Origin: Pedobacter sp. MC2016-14
GTDB lineage: Bacteria > Bacteroidota > Bacteroidia > Sphingobacteriales > Sphingobacteriaceae
Assembly (NCBI RefSeq): GCF_020991475.1
Contig: NZ_JAJMPA010000001.1
Span: 1,736,001-1,800,000 of the forward strand
Direction: 5' to 3'
Length of the DNA: 64,000 nt
Within the stretch, counting starts at the first letter, position 1; each line of letters opens with the position of its first letter. The notes under the pieces are model-generated. The model searched no databases, was not told where the DNA came from, and was given only the letters and a program-made list of their open reading frames with translations. Shown here in pieces: positions 18,334 to 26,600 of this stretch. The position numbers and the translations under genes were made by a program.

Positions 18334-18366
18334 GTGTGAACAAGGTGTGAACAAAGTGTGAACACG
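18334..18366. repeat. Three tandem 11-bp repeats (GTGTGAACAAG-type)
   Basis: GTGTGAACAAG (18334-18344), GTGTGAACAAA (18345-18355) and GTGTGAACACG (18356-18366) follow each other without gaps, one per DNA turn. A reverse-complement core GTTCAC occurs at about 18304-18309 within TTTCGTTCACGAAA. The surrounding 18221-18447 contains no convincing gene. Confidence 0.75.
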
Positions 18367-18447
18367 CATGCTGACAAAGAGATTGGATTCCTGTTGGCAG
18401 GAAAATGATAAGTTCTTTGAAGATATTGTAATTTTTTAGATTTCTTA

Positions 18448-19770
18448 TTGAGAACCATGATTGGAAGTTACCTGCAAAGTGTGGATTTGCGGTACAATAT
18501 CCGCGGCTGGCTAACGCACATTAATAATTCAGATTTAAGCTCGGATGGTTATAATGAGGATAGCAATGATGTGTTCGGGATGGAGATCCTGTACAATGCT
18601 TCAGGGTGCACCGGAAATACGGGGATATACAACGGCCAGATTTCAGGAATCAAGTGGAAGGCGAAAATGGACAGCCATCCTTATGATAATGTGGGCAGGG
18701 CGTATAACTATAGCTACGATAAGCTGGGGCAGGTACGTAATGCTTTGTTTTTTGGAAACAATGGTTCGGGCTGGACATACCGGAACGGCGCTTATGATGA
18801 GAAAAATATCAGTTATGATTTAAACGGTAATATCCTGTCACTGGAGCGGAACAACTGGGCGGGGGCGGTAGTTTTTTCTATGGACAACCTCACTTACAGT
18901 TATAAGTCTTCCGGGGGCAATGACCAGCTAATGCAGGTGATAGATGCGAACGGTACCGGTGGAACATATGGCTTTAAAAACCAAAGTGGAGATGCAGAAC
19001 ACTATCTGTACGATGATGATGGCGACTTGATCCGGGATAAGAACAAAAATCTGGAATATTCTTATAACGATCTGGGGAAGGTAAACCGGGTTACACTATT
19101 GAGTTATACCCATCGCTACATCCAGTATAACTACGATGGCTCCGGTGTTTGTTTAACAAAGCAGGTGGTGGATAATGGCGGCACCATTAAAACGACAGCC
19201 TATCTGGAAGGTTTTGTTGCTGTGGATAATATGCTGAGTTACATCAATACTGCCGAGGGTAGGGTGAGGACGGCCAGCGGTGTTGGCACGTATGAGTATT
19301 ACATTAAAGATCATCTTGGGAATGTAAGGGTTAGTTTTGAGAATCAGGGTGGCGTTGCGGTGGTAAGACAGGAGAATAGTTTTTATGCTTTTGGTTTGGT
19401 ACATAATTCTTCGCCTGTTATATCCGGTGCAAATAAGGAGATAACTGCTGGATCGATATGGGATGACGATTTCGGCAACGACCCTGATTTGTATACGATG
19501 CCTTACCGGCAGTACGATCCTGTGCTTGCGAGGTTTAATGCCGTGGATCCGATGGCCGAAAAGTACGATGATTTGACGGTATATAATTTTGCGTTCAATA
19601 ATCCAGTAACGTTCAGTGATCCAAGCGGAGCAGATCCAATTGGCAGTTGGGAGGAGTTGCTAAGCATTATAAATCAATTGTTGAATAACCCCTACGGCGG
19701 GTACTGGAATTCCTTTGGCGGCTTTGGACTCTTTTACGATCATCAGGATGCCTTCGATCAAATTGAATAG
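18448..19770 (+). pseudogene. RHS repeat protein, N-terminally truncated core
   Basis: 440 residues of RHS/YD-repeat sequence: DLRYNIRGWLTHINN, repeated SYDLNGNI and EYSYNDLGKV units, then the conserved core end YEYYIKDHLGNVRVSF, ENSFYAFGLVHNSS, YTMPYRQYDPVLARFNAVDPMAEKY and NNPVTFSDPSG. Complete RHS proteins are far longer and have a signal and shell region; here the sequence begins in the middle of the shell with no upstream continuation. The frame ends at a TAG (19768-19770). After that TAG the same frame still reads protein-like for about 15 codons, then is lost, while the toxin tip continues in another frame. I read this as a truncated, broken gene. Confidence 0.85.
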
Positions 19771-20488
19771 GCATTTGAATCTTATAAATGGATGGGGAGA
19801 AGTTACACCATGGGGATATAAGACCGCATTCGCTAATTTGGTGGAGCAAGGAGGAAAGCAGGTAGTTCGGGGATATACATTACCAGGCGTGAACATCAAC
19901 GAAATGAAGAGTAATCGAAATTGGTTGATAGACAGACAGCGGGAATTATGGGGTGATGATGCTTACAACAATGGATATATCGCACATCAGTATGGGGATA
20001 TAAGCAAGGTTTATGTACGGAATATAGCGGATGAAATCCAGGAGAGTTTGGATATGGTCGGTTTATTGCCTGGAGTGGGAGAGTTTGCTGATGGTACAAG
20101 CGGGTTAATCTCTTTAGGAAGGGGTAATTATCAAGCTGCGGGGTTGAGTTTTGCAGCGATGGTACCTTTTGCAGGATGGGCGGCTACGGGCGGGAAGTAT
20201 ACGTTGAAATATACTAAGTCTAGTTTGAAAATGGGGCAAAAAATGCATAAGGCTTACAAGGCTGAGTTGCATAACCCAGCTGCTAAAATGTTTAAAGAAT
20301 ATGTTTTGCCGAGTGGAAAAAGAATTGATTTTTTAGATGCAGCTAATGGAATTATCTATGAACTGAAACCATTTAATCCGCGCGGTATTAAAGCTGGAAA
20401 AAATCAGCTTAATTTGTACATGAAAGAGTTAGAATCCATGCCAAGGTTCCAAGGCATAGAATGGAAAAAAGTTTTAGATACTTATTGA
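19715..20488 (+). CDS. RHS-associated toxin tip, pre-toxin segment plus PD-(D/E)XK-like nuclease domain (out of frame with the core)
   Basis: Frame shifted relative to the RHS core. Conserved-looking sequence begins near TPWGYKTAFANL (~19800), so the exact start is unclear; ATGs occur at 19715, 19748 and 19904. A hydrophobic pre-toxin stretch (LDMVGLLPGVGEFADGTSG, then AAGLSFAAMVPFAG) resembles the linkers that precede polymorphic toxin domains. The last ~80 residues contain GKRIDFLDAANGIIYELKP, a D...ExK arrangement typical of restriction-endonuclease-fold toxins (Tox-REase type), ending IEWKKVLDTY. It is expected to cut DNA or RNA in competitors. The putative immunity gene begins one base after the stop. 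Whether it is still expressed without a core is unknown. Confidence 0.65.
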   Translation: MAALDSFTIIRMPSIKLNRHLNLINGWGEVTPWGYKTAFANLVEQGGKQVVRGYTLPGVNINEMKSNRNWLIDRQRELWGDDAYNNGYIAHQYGDISKVYVRNIADEIQESLDMVGLLPGVGEFADGTSGLISLGRGNYQAAGLSFAAMVPFAGWAATGGKYTLKYTKSSLKMGQKMHKAYKAELHNPAAKMFKEYVLPSGKRIDFLDAANGIIYELKPFNPRGIKAGKNQLNLYMKELESMPRFQGIEWKKVLDTY

Positions 20489-20489
20489 T

Positions 20490-20936
20490 ATGGATAGCAA
20501 AGAGTTTAAAGAGTTGTTTTTTGACACGGGAAAAAAATACGGCTTGAACAAAAAATTCGCCGGTTTATTTATTGAGAGTACAGAATGTATATTTGTGACG
20601 TACTTGCAGAAATCTAGTTATGGAAATTATTACCAGATGATAATAAAGATTTATGTGCAAGGTATGTTTGGTAGAACATATGTTTCTAACAAAGAATTGG
20701 TGAAAACAGATATAGGCGACGTTCAGACTGGTGAACCTAAGGAATATAGGAGGATTTTTGACTTTGATGTTTTTCTAGATGATGCAGAGCGCATAGAAAA
20801 ATTGAATAGATTATTTGAAGAATTCATTTTGCCGTTTGCAAAGAGATCCTTGACAAAACAAGGATTAAGGCAACTAGCGAAAAATGGTGATATAAGTTTA
20901 TTGCCCGCGGTTGAAAAGGAACTAGCGGTTTTGTAA
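20490..20936 (+). CDS. Putative immunity protein for the preceding toxin tip
   Basis: 148 residues, no signal peptide, starting one base after the toxin stop, the classic toxin-immunity spacing. The start MDSKEFKELFFDTGKKYGLNKK is reminiscent of DUF4304-type small proteins found as immunity genes, but I am not certain of the family. The assignment rests mainly on position and on the AT-rich composition shared with other immunity genes. Confidence 0.55.
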   Translation: MDSKEFKELFFDTGKKYGLNKKFAGLFIESTECIFVTYLQKSSYGNYYQMIIKIYVQGMFGRTYVSNKELVKTDIGDVQTGEPKEYRRIFDFDVFLDDAERIEKLNRLFEEFILPFAKRSLTKQGLRQLAKNGDISLLPAVEKELAVL

Positions 20937-20946
20937 CAGCTGTCTT

Positions 20947-21208
20947 AATAATCATCCAAGAGCGATCAAAGCGGGCAAAAAACAGTTAGCCAAGAAACCC
21001 AGCTGTAAGATTTGCGGAACACAGAGCAGGTGCTGGAGCTAAATCTTTATTAGATTTTGATGTGATAAAAGGCGCCACAAATCTTACAAAAGAGCAGGCA
21101 AGAGTAATGGAGCAAAACCTAATAAACTAGTATGGCTTACCTAATTTATATAATAAAATTAATTCTATTGCACCATCCAAATGGCCTCTTTTTGGAATTA
21201 CGCCTTAA
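20947..21208 (+). pseudogene. Remnants of two further toxin tips
   Basis: 20947-20988 reads NNHPRAIKAGKKQL, a close copy of FNPRGIKAGKNQL in the intact tip upstream, so it is a piece of a second REase-type toxin. From 21008, in frame, comes RFAEHRAGAGAKSLL, then LTKEQARVMEQNLIN, a TAG stop (21128-21130) and YGLPNLYNKINSIAPSKW, ending at 21208. That pattern is familiar from C-terminal tips of Bacteroidota RHS proteins with a GIY-YIG-like nuclease. Neither piece has a start or upstream partner. Confidence 0.6.
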
Positions 21209-21218
21209 AGAATAATGT

Positions 21219-21724
21219 ATGGCAAAAAAACTAAAAACAAAAATAGGAGATATATTTTCTGTGCCTATAAAAGAAACAGAAAAAAGGTATATGCAGTTAA
21301 TCGCATTTGACTTATTGCAGTTGAATAGTGACGTTGTCAGATGTTTTAGCCGAATTTATTCAATTGGAGATAGTCCCAATATGGAAGAAATAATAAATAA
21401 CAATGTCTTGTTTTATGCTCATTGCGCTACAGATTTTGGTTTAAAATTAATTTGTGGACAAAGGTTGGGAATAGCTTAAATATTGGATATCCTGAAAATA
21501 TATTATTTCGAAGTACAAATGATTATGCTCGAAAAGTCGGAGACGAGCCAATCAAAAATCCGATAATTGGTATATTTGGCATATAACTGATAAAGACTTT
21601 ACTCAGGTCGGAAAATTAGAGGAGGAAAAGAGGAATAGTTTTATTGGACTCGTATTTAATCCACGGAATTTTAGAACTTGTAAAAGGGAAAGAGTATCCT
21701 CTTAATTATCCGGCCTTTGAATAA
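21219..21724 (+). pseudogene. Imm26-like immunity gene with frameshifts
   Basis: The first 86 codons read KKLKTKIGDIFSVPIKE and LIAFDLLQLNSDVVRCFSRIYSIGD, as in the Imm26 family. The frame then shifts three times but sense continues: LNIGYPENILFRSTNDYARKV, then NWYIWHITDKDFTQVGKLEEE and GLVFNPR, then GILELVKGKEYPLNYPAFE followed by a stop at 21722-21724. Together they make a full-length immunity protein of about 165 residues, so this is a recently broken gene. It follows the GIY-YIG-like tip remnant, its likely former partner. Confidence 0.65.
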
Positions 21725-21732
21725 ATGTAGTT

Positions 21733-21902
21733 GCCGCTAAGGGGGGACTTACAAATCCACAGTTAGTTCAGAAGTCTGCAACATTAGCTGAAAGAGCAAT
21801 TGGAGGTAAAGGAGGCGTTGCGGGTACTGCAAAACATCAATACGCTAATGCACTCTTAAATCGTTATCAAAGTATTTACGGAAGTAGGGTTTTATTGGTT
21901 AA
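21733..21902 (+). pseudogene. Third toxin-tip remnant
   Basis: Reads AKGGLTNPQLVQKSATLAE, then GGKGGVAGTAKHQYANALLN and RYQSIYGSRVLLV before running into the 3' end of the convergent aldo/keto reductase gene. The KHQYANxLLxRYQSIYG block is familiar from tips of RHS-type toxins in Bacteroidota. No start codon, no core and no C-terminus: a fragment only. The RHS island ends here. Confidence 0.5.
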
Positions 21903-22895
21903 TCAACCGAGTATTTCTTCAATTTTTTGCAACTCTTCTGTACTGAATACATAATTGTCCAAACATCTTAAGGAGTCCATTAACTGTGCTGGTTTACTGG
22001 CACCAATGAGAACCGAAGTAACCCTTTCGTCTTTTAGCAACCAGGACAATGCCATTTGTGCCAGGCTCTGTCCGCGGGCTAATGCAAGGTTATTTAGTGC
22101 TTTAATTTGCTGCAAACGTTGCTCGGTGATGTTATTTTCTGTTAAAAAACCAACTCCTTTGGCCACCCTGGAATCTGAAGGCACGCCAGCTAAATATTTG
22201 TCGGTCAACAAACCCTGTGCAAGTGGAGAAAAGGGAATGCAGCCAACGCCGTTACGCTCTAATACGTCTAATAAACCTTCATTTTCTACCCAACGCTCAA
22301 ACATCGAATATTTGGGTTGGTGGATTAAGCATGGCGTTCCCAGATCTCTTAATATCTTGAAAGCTTCAGCCGCTTCTTTTGGTTTGTAGTTGGAGATGCC
22401 CACGTATAATGCCTTACCCTGTCTAACAATGAGGTCAAGCGCCGCCATGGTTTCTTCCAGTGGTGTTTCAGGATCTGGACGGTGATGATAAAATATATCA
22501 ACATAATCTAGTCCCATGCGTTTTAAGCTTTGATTGATGCTGGCAACCAAATTCTTTTTTGAACCCCATTCCCCATATGGCCCATCCCACATGTGGTATC
22601 CCGCTTTAGTTGAAATGATCAACTCGTCGCGATAGCCTGAAAAATCTTCCTTTAGGATCCGACCGAAATTGATCTCCGCGGAACCTGGAGGTGGCCCATA
22701 GTTATTCGCTAAGTCAAAATGAGTGATACCCTGATCAAAAGCGGTATGTAGGATGGATCGATAGTTTTGCATCAAGTCTACATCTCCGAAGTTATGCCAA
22801 AGACCAAGTGATAAAGCCGAAAGTTTAAGGCCGCTTTTACCGCATCGGCGATAAAGCATATTGGAATATCTGTCTGAAGAAGGTGTGTGGGACAT
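21903..22895 (-). CDS. Aldo/keto reductase (YghZ/L-glyceraldehyde-3-phosphate reductase-like)
   Basis: 330 residues, cytoplasmic TIM-barrel oxidoreductase. The catalytic tetrad can be seen: Asp and Tyr in HFDLANNYGPPPG, Lys in IISTKAGY, His in IFYHHRPDPE. The N-terminus MLYRRCGKSGLKLSALSLGLWHNFG and the C-terminal VLIGASKPAQL (NADP binding) match the YghZ/Kv-beta-like branch. It would reduce small aldehydes with NADPH. The start could also be the second Met (MLYRR). A second reductase lies 110 bases upstream in the same direction. Confidence 0.9.
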   Translation of the reverse strand: MSHTPSSDRYSNMLYRRCGKSGLKLSALSLGLWHNFGDVDLMQNYRSILHTAFDQGITHFDLANNYGPPPGSAEINFGRILKEDFSGYRDELIISTKAGYHMWDGPYGEWGSKKNLVASINQSLKRMGLDYVDIFYHHRPDPETPLEETMAALDLIVRQGKALYVGISNYKPKEAAEAFKILRDLGTPCLIHQPKYSMFERWVENEGLLDVLERNGVGCIPFSPLAQGLLTDKYLAGVPSDSRVAKGVGFLTENNITEQRLQQIKALNNLALARGQSLAQMALSWLLKDERVTSVLIGASKPAQLMDSLRCLDNYVFSTEELQKIEEILG

Positions 22896-23005
22896 CTTTT
22901 TAAAATTTCGGGTAAATTAAAACAAATACTCGGATACCTTGAAAAAACTTTTAAGCAATGCACTCTAGTCTAATAGATTGATCTTTGCAATACTAAGTAA
23001 CATCC

Positions 23006-24130
23006 TTAGGTTTTCGGAATAGGCGCATTTGCCGCAATCAACTTTTCTTTTTTAAGTTCCGCCCAGAAGTCAGCCGGTATAACAGTGGAAAAAGAAGCGG
23101 CATTTTCTGTTGCCTGCTCTACGGTATGAGCTCCAGGAATAACTCCGGATACAACATCCGGTGCTGCACAAAATTGCAAGGCCGCCGTTCGCAGATCTAC
23201 CTTATGCCTGTCTGCTACTTTTTTTAGTGCAGCCAGTTTTTCTTTAACACCGGTTGGAAAATCACCTCCGTAAAGGTAACGGTCTTTTCCCGATAGAAAG
23301 CCCGCACATAGTGGAGCGCCAACTACAATTGAGATGTCTTTTTCTGCTGCTTTAGGAAACACTTTATTCAGGTCATCTACATGATGAATTAATGAATACT
23401 GACATGCGGAAAGAAATATGTCAGGATCTGCAACTTCCATCGCTTTTAATATGGGTTCTACAGTATTAACGCCAAATCCCCATGCTTTTATCAAGCCCTC
23501 TTCCCTCATTTTAGTTAATTCTGGCATGGCACCTTTCTGCGCAATCTCAAAATATTTTAGCCAATCCTGCTTCATATCCCCATTATCTGGCGACAAATCG
23601 TGGATATAAACGATGTCAATCGAGGATACGCCCAGTCGCTGTAAACTGTCCTCCACACTGCGGCGCACGCCCGAGGCCGTATAATCATATTTATAACCAA
23701 AGTTCATCTTTCCTTTCCAGATAGCTTGGGTTACATCAAAGTTTTCCTTAGGGTCAAGAATTCTGCCCACCTTAGTTGATAAGGTATATTCGTCAGCAGG
23801 CTTATCTTTAAGGAACAATCCCAATCTTCTTTCGCTAGTGCCTAATCCGTACCATGGTGAGGTGTCATAATATCTTACACCCGCATTCCAGGCAGCTTCT
23901 ACCGCCTGCAAGCATTCTATATTTGGATTTTCATGAAAGCCATTACCTATTGCCACACCGCCAAAGCCAGATTTGTATTTAGGCCGGAAGCGTTTGTGCG
24001 ACTTCGCATTTTCGAAATTATTCATAGTATCTGAAATTGAAATTGCTGAAACATCGGTTACTATTCCTGGCAGAAATGCCATTCCGAGTGATGCCAGCGA
24101 AGTTTGTGAAATGAATCGTCTCCTATCCAT
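23006..24130 (-). CDS. Exported aldo/keto reductase with twin-arginine signal
   Basis: 374 residues. The N-terminus MDRRRFISQTSLASLGMAFLPG is a Tat-type signal, so the folded enzyme should go to the periplasm. Catalytic tetrad: Asp and Tyr in YYDTSPWYGLGTSERRLG, Lys in LSTKVGR, His in VYIHDLSPD. SGVIPGAHTVEQ near the C-terminus is the cofactor-binding end. The sequence resembles D-threo-aldose 1-dehydrogenase/pyridoxal dehydrogenase-type reductases. It is in tandem with another reductase of a different subgroup. Confidence 0.9.
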   Translation of the reverse strand: MDRRRFISQTSLASLGMAFLPGIVTDVSAISISDTMNNFENAKSHKRFRPKYKSGFGGVAIGNGFHENPNIECLQAVEAAWNAGVRYYDTSPWYGLGTSERRLGLFLKDKPADEYTLSTKVGRILDPKENFDVTQAIWKGKMNFGYKYDYTASGVRRSVEDSLQRLGVSSIDIVYIHDLSPDNGDMKQDWLKYFEIAQKGAMPELTKMREEGLIKAWGFGVNTVEPILKAMEVADPDIFLSACQYSLIHHVDDLNKVFPKAAEKDISIVVGAPLCAGFLSGKDRYLYGGDFPTGVKEKLAALKKVADRHKVDLRTAALQFCAAPDVVSGVIPGAHTVEQATENAASFSTVIPADFWAELKKEKLIAANAPIPKT

Positions 24131-24175
24131 AGTTGTTTTACAAACGTGTAATGGCTACTTTTTGTTTTTTTTAGT

Positions 24176-24553
24176 GTGTCTGAAGAATGGAAGGCGCTGT
24201 CTGATAACAGATTTAAAGACTATAAGCTAAAAGTAGGTGGACTGGTTGAAAATCCTGTTGAATTGTCAGTTGACGATCTTCGTGCACTGAATAAGGAAGA
24301 AAATATCACGATGCACCATTGCATACAGGGATGGTCTGGTATTGCGGAATGTGGAGGTATACCAATTAAAGCGCTCGTGGAGTTAGTTAAACCTCATGCA
24401 TCAGTTACTACAGTAGTCTTTTATTCTTTTGGTGAAGGATTATACGGAGGCACCTATTATGATACGCATACCCTTGAAAATTGTTTAAAGCCCGGATCAA
24501 TATTAACTTATGAAATGATACATAATCATTATACAATGCCTTTAAATAGTTAA
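24176..24553 (+). pseudogene. Fragment of a sulfite-oxidase-type molybdopterin enzyme
   Basis: 125 codons from a GTG. They read DYKLKVGGLVENPVELSVDDL, then MHHCIQGWSGIAECGGIPIKA with the molybdenum-ligating Cys, then EGLYGGTYYDTHTLEN and SILTYEM. After TYEM the family normally continues for another ~60 residues (HGAPLRL block), but here the frame ends within ten codons and the next gene begins. The N-terminus is also short. No molybdopterin genes are nearby. This is best read as a truncated gene. Confidence 0.7.
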
Positions 24554-25287
24554 TTAACTTTTTTTAAAGCCTTTTTTCTTTCTATTTCCTGTAGCAGCAG
24601 AAAATATTTCTGTTCTACCGGAATTGTTTTTTTGATGTCTTTTTCAATGTTTCCTCCCTGAGGCTTCCATAAGAATGGTAGGAAAAGATATACTTCATCC
24701 GCACTCAGCTTTTGTACATCTTGTCGCCAGGTTTTCCATCTTAAACCTTTGTAGAATTTATCAAGGTCGCCAGCAAAACAAAACTTCAGAAAGCCTTCGT
24801 AATCAGTCTCTAAGGATTTGTAAATTAGGTCTTTGGGTGAGCAATAATGAACCTTTCCGGAATCGGTCGGGATTCCCCCATCATTGAGGACATAAATTCC
24901 GCCAAGTGCATCGTCTGCTATGAGCGTTAATTTTTTTCCAGTAGTCTTATTGTTATTCCATTGGGTTAAGTTTCGCTTCATCGCACTATGCCCAGATCCC
25001 AGGATTCTAATCCAGCCGTTGTCAATGAGTATTCCACCTGTATAGTATACAACGGCCCCGATTGCTGATTGGGTACTCTGTTGTAATTGAGTAATTACAC
25101 GTCGCGAATCAGCTGGGGTTGCTGGCAGTATATTCACCGCATTTGTAGCAGTTTCGCTTAATAACTTAATAGATGGCCAGGCCGAATTTATACTATCTAT
25201 CAAATTAGCTGTTGTTCTGGTTGGTATTTGGCCGAATGCGCAGGTAGCGCAGAACATTACGACTATAAATATTCTTAAGGTCCTCAT
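24550..25287 (-). CDS. DUF2625 family exported protein
   Basis: I take ATG 25287 (MRTLRIFIVVMFCATCAFGQ), which opens directly with a signal peptide; the frame extends 13 codons further but those are not signal-like. The mature part has the DUF2625 pattern: GILIDNGWIRILGSG, LIADDALGGIYVLNDGG, KVHYCSPKDL, FCFAGDLDKFYKGLRWKTW. 245 residues. The function of DUF2625 is unknown. It overlaps the end of the sulfite-oxidase fragment by four bases. Confidence 0.8.
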   Translation of the reverse strand: MRTLRIFIVVMFCATCAFGQIPTRTTANLIDSINSAWPSIKLLSETATNAVNILPATPADSRRVITQLQQSTQSAIGAVVYYTGGILIDNGWIRILGSGHSAMKRNLTQWNNNKTTGKKLTLIADDALGGIYVLNDGGIPTDSGKVHYCSPKDLIYKSLETDYEGFLKFCFAGDLDKFYKGLRWKTWRQDVQKLSADEVYLFLPFLWKPQGGNIEKDIKKTIPVEQKYFLLLQEIERKKALKKVN

Positions 25288-25355
25288 ACTTGAAATAATC
25301 TGTGCAGCTTTAGAAGCTGCCGGCATGTTAGCAAAGTACGCAAAGGTTAAACAGC

Positions 25356-25778
25356 TTACTTCTTATCTTCGGAAGGGAGGCATTTGGCGGTAGCAGCCAC
25401 TCTTTTTAATAATTCCTGTGCAGAAGATTCAACAGATTCCTGTAAATATACATCAGATGCGTTTACAACAACGAGATAGTTCGTTTTGTCAGCAGCTACC
25501 GTGATTTTTAAAGGTCTTGATTTTTTATGGCTGCTCAATCCTGTGTTTTGTACAGAAACAGTATGTTCGCCAGGTGTAACATTATGAGTAGAATATCTTT
25601 TGTTCTTTAGGTTACATACCAATTCATCATCAATATAAACTTTGTAAGCTACCATAGAACCAATACTATTAGTGGAGCGGATGAAACAAATTTTTCCTGT
25701 CTCCTGGGGTTTAAACGCGGTTAATAAGAAAATGGCACAAGTTGTAAGGATTAAGCCGAATAGGATTTTTAGTTTCAT
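25356..25778 (-). CDS. Exported DUF2846-like protein
   Basis: 140 residues with a signal peptide (LFGLILTTCAIFLLTAF). The mature part has a small beta-sandwich look: ICFIRSTNSIGSMVAYKVYIDD, VCNLKNKRYSTHNVTPGEHTV, which resembles DUF2846 or PEGA-type domains (the PGEHTV turn). It may sit in the periplasm or at the outer membrane; the signal lacks a lipobox Cys. It is read in the same direction as the DUF2625 gene, 68 bases upstream of it. Confidence 0.6.
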   Translation of the reverse strand: MKLKILFGLILTTCAIFLLTAFKPQETGKICFIRSTNSIGSMVAYKVYIDDELVCNLKNKRYSTHNVTPGEHTVSVQNTGLSSHKKSRPLKITVAADKTNYLVVVNASDVYLQESVESSAQELLKRVAATAKCLPSEDKK

Positions 25779-25817
25779 AATATAGATTGCTTTGTTTAAT
25801 TTAAAGTTACTGTTTAT

Positions 25818-25850
25818 TGATAAAATTCAAAAAAAAATATAATTTTATCA
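25818..25850 (+). promoter_or_regulatory. 10-bp inverted repeat just upstream of a start codon
   Basis: TGATAAAATT (25818-25827) and AATTTTATCA (25841-25850) are perfectly complementary with an A-rich 13-base loop. The right arm ends eight bases before ATG 25859, so it is either a 5'-UTR hairpin that could cover the ribosome site or a repressor site. Confidence 0.55.
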
Positions 25851-25858
25851 GAAAAATC

Positions 25859-26545
25859 ATGAAAAAGGTCATTTTACTAAGCGTTTTTAATCTATTCATA
25901 TTTACGGCATTTGCTCAAAAATCTGTTGTACTTGCAGCCTTTAGTAAATATGGTATCGATACGTCTATTTTAAGCCCCAAAGCCAAAGCGCGTCCGGAAA
26001 ACTATAGCTTCGATTATAAATATACCACGATAGCCGGAAACAAGGAAACAGTGACCGTGGCTAAATTTGATCCTTCAAAGCCAGAAAATCAGCACTGGAC
26101 GGTGATCTCTGTAAAAGGCAAAGCACCAAGCGCAGGGGATGTAAAGACCTTTCTCAAAAATCATGGGAAATCTCCCACCCTGGTTAAAACGGATAATCAA
26201 ACTTACAGGATAGATCAGGAAACGAAGGATCTGTTGGTTATTAGCTACAAGCAAGATCCGGCTTCGCTTACTGCTGATGCTTCCTTTATGAAGGATTGCA
26301 GACTTTATATGACCATCAACATTAAAACCAAAAGACTGGAAAAACTGCAGTCTCTAAACGAGAAACCTTTAAAAATTAAAATTTTCAATGCAGAAAAACT
26401 GGATCTTGTTGTTAAGTACCAGTATGATGACAATCAGCAACGCTATTTCCCGATAAGCGAAGATCTAAATCTAATGGTTAAATTTCTGGGACAGCTTTCG
26501 CCAATGGAGACCATTTCCGAATACTCCAACTATAAAAAGATGTAA
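25859..26545 (+). CDS. Exported protein of unknown function
   Basis: I take ATG 25859 (MKKVILLSVFNLFIFTAFAQ) because a signal peptide begins exactly there; the frame open to 25817 would run through the inverted repeat. 228 residues, periplasmic. It has an ordered mixed alpha/beta look (YSFDYKYTTIAGNKETVTVAKFDP, VKTFLKNHGKSPTLVKTDNQ) and no recognised domain. It lies 55 bases before an ECF sigma factor but probably belongs to its own unit. Confidence 0.7.
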   Translation: MKKVILLSVFNLFIFTAFAQKSVVLAAFSKYGIDTSILSPKAKARPENYSFDYKYTTIAGNKETVTVAKFDPSKPENQHWTVISVKGKAPSAGDVKTFLKNHGKSPTLVKTDNQTYRIDQETKDLLVISYKQDPASLTADASFMKDCRLYMTINIKTKRLEKLQSLNEKPLKIKIFNAEKLDLVVKYQYDDNQQRYFPISEDLNLMVKFLGQLSPMETISEYSNYKKM

Positions 26546-26600
26546 ATAATTTAGTGAGAAATCACAATTACAGTAGTATCTCCCGGATAACAACCTATAG

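Noticed and set aside
18219..18458. A 79-codon minus-strand frame in the stretch before the RHS remnant
   Set aside because: It spans the tandem repeats and palindrome edge, has no recognisable domain and no clear start context; repeats rather than coding explain the sequence.
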